A stretch of 25,972 nt of DNA from DASXZH01 sp036502005 (GTDB lineage: Bacteria; Armatimonadota; Fimbriimonadia; Fimbriimonadales; Fimbriimonadaceae). The DNA lies in the NCBI GenBank assembly GCA_036502005.1, contig DASXZH010000044.1, positions 1 to 25,972 of the forward strand. The letters are read 5' to 3'. Below, piece after piece: positions 22,136 through 25,972 of the stretch (position 1 is the stretch's first letter; the number at the start of each line of letters is the position of its first letter). The position numbers were made by a program, and so were the translations under genes. The notes under the pieces were generated by a model. The model did not search any database. It had not been told where the DNA came from and saw only the letters and a list, made by a program, of their open reading frames with translations.

Positions 22136-23494
22136 CTACGAGGGCTCCACATCCTCTTCGCTCGCCGCCTCCTCATCTTCGTCTCGCGGGAGCATAAGCA
22201 ATCCTTCGTGAGCGTCATAGTCGAATAGCCCGGCGTAGCGGCCCCAGTTTACAGCCGTATCGAACTGATTATGGGCCTCCTCATCGCTGTAGCTCTCATC
22301 GAGGATGTCCAGAATGAACTCATCCTTTAACTGCCCCTTACCTGCGGTTTGCAAGCAATGATAAATCGTGTTAAGCAGGGGCGCTTTGGCGAGTGCGTTC
22401 TCGCGGAAGATCTCCTTCGCATCGTCCACTTCGGCCTCGGCAAACGAGTTTCCAATCTCTGTCACCGTCACATCGCCCTCGTGGACCTCGGCAAAACCGA
22501 GTAGGACAGCGGCGTCCAGAATGGGCAAGAGGTCGTCGGCTTCAATTCGCAGCCGTTCCGAGAGGACAGCAACATCTTCAGGCCCGCCGTATTCCATAAC
22601 GAGCTCAAGAAGACCGCTGATAGCGCCAGGCCGTGCGTGCGGAAGCGGGCTCACGTCCATAGTGCTTCGGTTCACAATTGCCGTTGCCTGGGTGATCTTC
22701 GTGTCCGGATTGGTCATGATCGTGTAAACGTGGTCAGCCATGGCCCGGAAATCACGCGAGTTTCGCTCGCGTGGGCGGCACAGCTCAACTTGGATCTCGC
22801 CACGAACGCGGCCCGGATTCGAACTCAAGATCACAATGCGGTCGGCCAACATAATGGCTTCTTCGATGTTGTGGGTGACCATGATCACGCTCTCGGCCGG
22901 GAAGTTTGCGCTCTCCCAGAGGTCGGCGATTTCGCCACGGAGGTTCTCAGCCGTTAAGACATCCAACGCGCTAAAGGGCTCGTCAAGCAATAGCAACTTG
23001 GGCCGAACGACAAATGCCCGCGCAAACCCCACTCGCTGCTGCATTCCGCCCGAAAGCTCTTTCGGATAAGCCTTTTCAAAGCCATCCAAGCCAACCATTC
23101 TTATTGCGTCGTGCGAGCGCTTCCGCGCTTCTTTCTTGTCTAGCTGCTGAGCTTCTAACCCGAGTTCCACGTTATCGGAAACGGTCAGCCACGGCAGCAA
23201 GGCAAAGCTCTGGAACACCATCGCCACGTCTTTGTTGGGGCCAACTACCGGATTGCCGCTGCTCTCCACTTTGCCTTTCGAGGCTTTGATCAGTCCGGAT
23301 ACGATGCGCAGAAGCGTGCTCTTGCCGCTGCCGCTTCTACCCAGGAGGGCCAATATCTCGCCCTTGTGAACAGTCAGGCTCACGTCATCGAGAACCGTAA
23401 ACGAGCCGCCCGATTCCGGGCGCGGATAGGTCTTTGAAATAGAATCGACCTTTAGGAGGACTTCGGGTTGAGTTGCAGGTGTTGCTGTTGCCAT
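22136..23494 (-). CDS. NitT/TauT-type ABC transporter ATPase with AAA-associated C-terminal domain
   Basis: The 452-aa product has an ABC ATPase domain (res 12-260) with Walker A GRSGSGKST (52-60), the Q-loop in VFQSFALLP, signature LSGGMQQRV (147-155), Walker B LLLLDEPFSALD with D171/E172, and the switch His in VTHNIEE. This subfamily (NrtD/SsuB/TauB-like) imports nitrate, sulfonates or similar anions. Residues about 290-430 form an extra helical domain that resembles the AAA-associated C-terminal domain. It includes LLELVMEYGGPEDVAVLSERL and FILDILDESYSDEEAHNQFDTAVNWGRYAGLFDYD. The C-terminus is acidic. The gene starts four bases after the permease stop and is translationally coupled. No substrate-binding protein is nearby, so the substrate is unknown. 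Confidence 0.93.
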   Translation of the reverse strand: MATATPATQPEVLLKVDSISKTYPRPESGGSFTVLDDVSLTVHKGEILALLGRSGSGKSTLLRIVSGLIKASKGKVESSGNPVVGPNKDVAMVFQSFALLPWLTVSDNVELGLEAQQLDKKEARKRSHDAIRMVGLDGFEKAYPKELSGGMQQRVGFARAFVVRPKLLLLDEPFSALDVLTAENLRGEIADLWESANFPAESVIMVTHNIEEAIMLADRIVILSSNPGRVRGEIQVELCRPRERNSRDFRAMADHVYTIMTNPDTKITQATAIVNRSTMDVSPLPHARPGAISGLLELVMEYGGPEDVAVLSERLRIEADDLLPILDAAVLLGFAEVHEGDVTVTEIGNSFAEAEVDDAKEIFRENALAKAPLLNTIYHCLQTAGKGQLKDEFILDILDESYSDEEAHNQFDTAVNWGRYAGLFDYDAHEGLLMLPRDEDEEAASEEDVEPS

Positions 23495-23498
23495 TGCT

Positions 23499-25259
23499 TT
23501 ATCCTAATCTGAACCGAACTTCGGCCATGGCGTAAAGCCTTCGCCAAAAGAGCCTGTTAATGCCCACTACGAAAAACGACATGATGGTGACGCCAAGAAC
23601 GATGCGGGGCACATCGCGGGGGTCGCTGTATTGGGTTATATAAGAGCCCAATCCCTTTGCGACCAGGGTCTTGTTTCCCCAGGTGACAACCTCGGCAACG
23701 ATGCTCGCATTCCAGGCGCCCCCGGAAGCGGTGATCGCTCCGGTTACCCAGGCCGGAAAAATGGCGGGAATGATGAGCTTACGCCAAAGTTGCCAGCCTG
23801 TTACACCCATATTCTTCGCCATCTCACGCAGAACGGTAGGAACAGACATCGCGCCCGCAATCGTGTTGAAAAGGATGTACCACTGGGTGCCGAGGGCCAT
23901 CAGCACAATTGATCCCCAGTTCAGGCTAACGTGATACCGGAGAAACAGAATGGTGATGACGGGAAAGATCAGATTCGCCGGAAAGGAAGCCAGGAACAGA
24001 ACTATCGGCTGCGCTCCCCTTGCGAGGCGGGGATTAAACCCTATCCAGACCCCTAGCGGAGTCCAAACAAGAGTGGCCAACACAACGATGCAAAGCACTC
24101 TTGCTAAGGTGAGCGAACCCAAATAGATGCACACCAGAACCTCGTGTGCAGGCACCTCTTTATCTATAAATTGAAATCCCTTCAGGATCCCGGCGATCAC
24201 CACTATGCCGATCAAGATCCCGTAGATGAGGTCTTCATTGTATTTGCGCCTCGTCGCTCGCCTTTTAAATCGATCTGTAACGTGGATCGCACCCGGGTTC
24301 ACGCGAATCTGCGGCATGGCCTTTCCGATGGCGTTTGTAATGCGCCGGGTGAGCCGACTCACTTGGCGAGGAATCTTTGACGCCCGGATGAGGTTCAGCA
24401 TCCAAGAGCGCGAAACGTCGCCGCTTGTGCTGGTTTCGATCCTAAACTTTTCAGACCAAGCTACAAGCGGCCGCCAGAAAAGCTGATCCACGATGATAAT
24501 AAGAATCACCATCGTCAACAGCGCGTACCAGAGCGCGGCTCTATCTTGAGCCTCTAAGGCCTTGCTAACGTAAGAACCAATTCCTGGCAGCGTGTATTTG
24601 TTGTTTTTGTCGATCGAGAAGGCTTCGCTGACGACGACAAAGAACCAGCCGCCCCCAAAGCTCATCATGGCGTTCCAAACGAGGCCAATCATGGCGGAGG
24701 GAATCTCGATCGTCGTAAATCTGCGCCATTTCGACAGCCTAAAAATCGTGCCTGCTTCTTCTAAATCACGGGGAATCGTGATGAGTGAGTGATAGAACGA
24801 GAATGTCATGTTCCACGCCTGGGCCGTGAAGACGAGGAACACCGACGCGCATTCCAATCCGAGCAAACTGCCTCTAAACAAGGCTATGAAACCGGTGATG
24901 GTGACGGTTAGGAATCCCAAAACTGGAACAGATTGGAGGATGTCCAGAATCGGGATCAAAACCTTTTCCGCCCGCGGGCTCTTGGCACAGGCGTAGCCAT
25001 AGCAGAGCGTAAAAATAACGGAAAGGAAAAGTCCCACAAACATGCGTAGCAAAGAGCGCGCTGCATAATAGGGCAGGTTTGTGGGGTCGAGGCTTACATT
25101 GGGTGTGATCGTGGGCGGCTTAAACGCGACGAAAAGCCCAGACCCTACGCGGGCCGTAAAATAGAGGAGGAGGAACAGGCCAAACAGGAACGCGATATCG
25201 GCTGGCCCATAAGGCAGCTTAAAGAGTATCGGCCTGAAAAACGTGAATCGACGCGCCAT
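23499..25259 (-). CDS. ABC transporter permease, fusion of two transport domains
   Basis: The 586-aa product holds two binding-protein-dependent transport permease domains in one chain. The first covers about res 60-270, with the EAA-loop region EEAGTIFRLSKWRRFTTIEIP, and the second about 345-580, with REMAKNMGVTGWQLWRKLIIP. Each has five or six hydrophobic helices. A long hydrophilic loop (about 275-345, rich in Arg/Lys) joins them. A single fused subunit can supply both membrane halves, which fits the single ATPase gene. It is the first gene of the operon and is divergent from the aspartyl-protease-like gene. The start is ATG at 25259; AGGA lies too close (two bases) to be a normal ribosome-binding site. 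Confidence 0.93.
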   Translation of the reverse strand: MARRFTFFRPILFKLPYGPADIAFLFGLFLLLYFTARVGSGLFVAFKPPTITPNVSLDPTNLPYYAARSLLRMFVGLFLSVIFTLCYGYACAKSPRAEKVLIPILDILQSVPVLGFLTVTITGFIALFRGSLLGLECASVFLVFTAQAWNMTFSFYHSLITIPRDLEEAGTIFRLSKWRRFTTIEIPSAMIGLVWNAMMSFGGGWFFVVVSEAFSIDKNNKYTLPGIGSYVSKALEAQDRAALWYALLTMVILIIIVDQLFWRPLVAWSEKFRIETSTSGDVSRSWMLNLIRASKIPRQVSRLTRRITNAIGKAMPQIRVNPGAIHVTDRFKRRATRRKYNEDLIYGILIGIVVIAGILKGFQFIDKEVPAHEVLVCIYLGSLTLARVLCIVVLATLVWTPLGVWIGFNPRLARGAQPIVLFLASFPANLIFPVITILFLRYHVSLNWGSIVLMALGTQWYILFNTIAGAMSVPTVLREMAKNMGVTGWQLWRKLIIPAIFPAWVTGAITASGGAWNASIVAEVVTWGNKTLVAKGLGSYITQYSDPRDVPRIVLGVTIMSFFVVGINRLFWRRLYAMAEVRFRLG

Positions 25260-25360
25260 GATCCTGAAACCATCTTTTTAATGCACTGCCATTTTAACTG
25301 CTTGATTGGGCAGAAGTCAGCCCCTAAAGAGTTTTCTGTTGCGTTTTCTGTCACCGCTGG

Positions 25361-25482
25361 CTCTTTCGAGTGCGGGGGACTTGTCGCCTACCTATTTAGT
25401 CTTAGCCAAAGGATGCGCCCACGAACTCGCTAAGGATTTGGGAGAAACAAAGCGGTGACAAGTCACAAGCACTCGAAAAGAG
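25361..25482. repeat. Palindromic element, copy 2 (degenerate)
   Basis: The left end, CTCTTTCGAGTGC, and the right end, GCACTCGAAAAGAG, are inverted copies. Internal segments resemble copy 1: AAAGCGGTGACAAGTCAC on the right, and GACTTGTCGCC on the left, which on the other strand matches GGCGACAAGTC in copy 1. Core length is close to the 115 bp of copy 1. The centre (25390-25445) is unrelated to copy 1. This copy lies in the divergent spacer before the protease-like gene. The conserved ends with variable centres are typical of hairpin-type non-autonomous repeats. Confidence 0.8.
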
Positions 25483-25533
25483 AAATGCTCCATAAACAGT
25501 TAGAGTAGCCAACAATAATAACAGGTTCACGCC

Positions 25534-25972
25534 ATGACAATCAAACAGTTAGCCAAGAAGATAAAGGCATCCGTACCGTGGCTCGTTATCGCCACCATGC
25601 TTGGTGCCGGCTTATTCGCAATGGTGATCGTCCCAAGAAATGGCACCCCCCGCGAGACGGTTCGCGTGGACTTTAAAGAGCCTCAGCGCATACCGCTCAT
25701 TATCCTCACCAGCAAGAATGGAACGTTTCTTGGCTACGCGGTAACCACCTACCTAGATGGGCAGACCAAGCGTAAGTTTCTGCTCGATTCCGGCAGTAAC
25801 GGGCTTGCCATCGATACCTCAGCCGCCAAAGACCTAGCCCAAAACACCGGCGCAGACGTCCGCATTGCGAAAGTTAAAGAGACGACGGTTGGGCAATATT
25901 CGGTCGGCGGCTTATTCGAGGTCGGCCCTCTAAAAGTAAAGCACCCAACCTATACGGTGGCCAACTTCAAAG
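25534..25972 (+). CDS. Membrane-anchored retropepsin-like aspartyl protease (partial, runs off the window)
   Basis: The first 146 codons are present; the stop is beyond the window edge. Residues 14-33 (PWLVIATMLGAGLFAMVIVP) are a membrane anchor or uncleaved signal. After residue 55 there is a beta-rich domain with the aspartyl protease motif FLLDSGSNGLAIDTSAA (Asp-Ser-Gly at 87-89), as in bacterial single-domain or two-domain retropepsin-like proteins. The active site would then face outside the cytoplasm. It could cut periplasmic proteins, though some family members are inactive. Start ATG with CAGG eight bases before it is a weak ribosome site. The second catalytic Asp, if any, is not in view. 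Confidence 0.75.
   Translation, partial: MTIKQLAKKIKASVPWLVIATMLGAGLFAMVIVPRNGTPRETVRVDFKEPQRIPLIILTSKNGTFLGYAVTTYLDGQTKRKFLLDSGSNGLAIDTSAAKDLAQNTGADVRIAKVKETTVGQYSVGGLFEVGPLKVKHPTYTVANFK

Noticed and set aside
1..25972. Search for tRNA or rRNA genes
   Set aside because: I saw no cloverleaf-like set of arms with a GGTTCRA-type T-loop and no rRNA-like segments. Detection by eye is limited, so a covariance-model scan would be needed to exclude small RNAs.
1..25972. A dedicated defence, secondary-metabolite or secretion gene cluster
   Set aside because: No restriction, toxin-antitoxin, synthase or secretion-machinery genes are present beyond one pilin-like gene. The window is a mosaic of housekeeping and accessory genes.

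Overview
The window is a 26-kb piece of a bacterial chromosome that is densely coded on both strands. I recognise most genes at family level. I find no rRNA, tRNA, CRISPR, phage or transposase genes. My best guess for the lineage is Armatimonadota (Fimbriimonas-like) or another poorly sampled, free-living, polysaccharide-using phylum. That guess rests on the gene mix (E. coli-type FbaB aldolase, GH57 branching enzyme, secreted GH2 galactosidase and propeller protein, DinB-family proteins, orphan signalling genes), on moderate GC content, and on start sites lacking Shine-Dalgarno sequences. It is an inference, not an identification.

Layout from left to right. FbaB aldolase (285-1376, -) is followed by a GTCGAAA heptamer-rich spacer and a tandem pair of two-TM membrane paralogues (1656-2750, +). 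Next come a MerR-type HTH protein and a GT2 glycosyltransferase with TPRs (2875-5202, +), and a palindromic repeat element (5213-5327). A soluble GAF-PAS histidine kinase (5372-7063, -) is divergent from a Lon-N-domain protein (7159-7827, +). After a second heptamer spacer lie two adjacent DinB-like proteins (8030-8997, +), a 155-bp inverted-repeat element (9026-9180) and a small exported protein (9320-9667, +). PurE (9672-10154, -) is separated from a secreted GH2 beta-galactosidase (10378-13215, +) by an inverted array of GTGATAG heptamers. A lipoprotein (13218-14384, -) sits just downstream of a GH57 alpha-glucan branching enzyme (14407-16116, -). A secreted sortilin/BNR-type propeller (16209-18950, -), a pilin-like protein, a rhomboid protease with a helical tail, a single-domain response regulator and a zinc-ribbon membrane protein follow, all on the minus strand up to 21478. 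A SRPBCC protein (21506-21946, +) diverges from the zinc-ribbon gene. The window closes with a two-gene NitT/TauT-type ABC transporter (22136-25259, -), a second copy of the palindromic element (25361-25482) and the first part of a membrane-anchored aspartyl protease (25534 to the edge, +).

The window does not form one pathway. Short co-directional units stand out: the membrane paralogue pair, MerR+GT2-TPR, the DinB pair, GH57+lipoprotein, rhomboid+pilin, and ABC ATPase+permease. Carbohydrate metabolism recurs (FbaB, GH57, GH2, GT2).

Two non-coding patterns are the most interesting signals. Many genes have a TANNNT-type -10 box only 5-10 nt before the start codon and no Shine-Dalgarno, which suggests widespread leaderless transcription. 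The intergenic spaces also carry families of heptamer arrays and palindromic elements arranged as inverted repeats.
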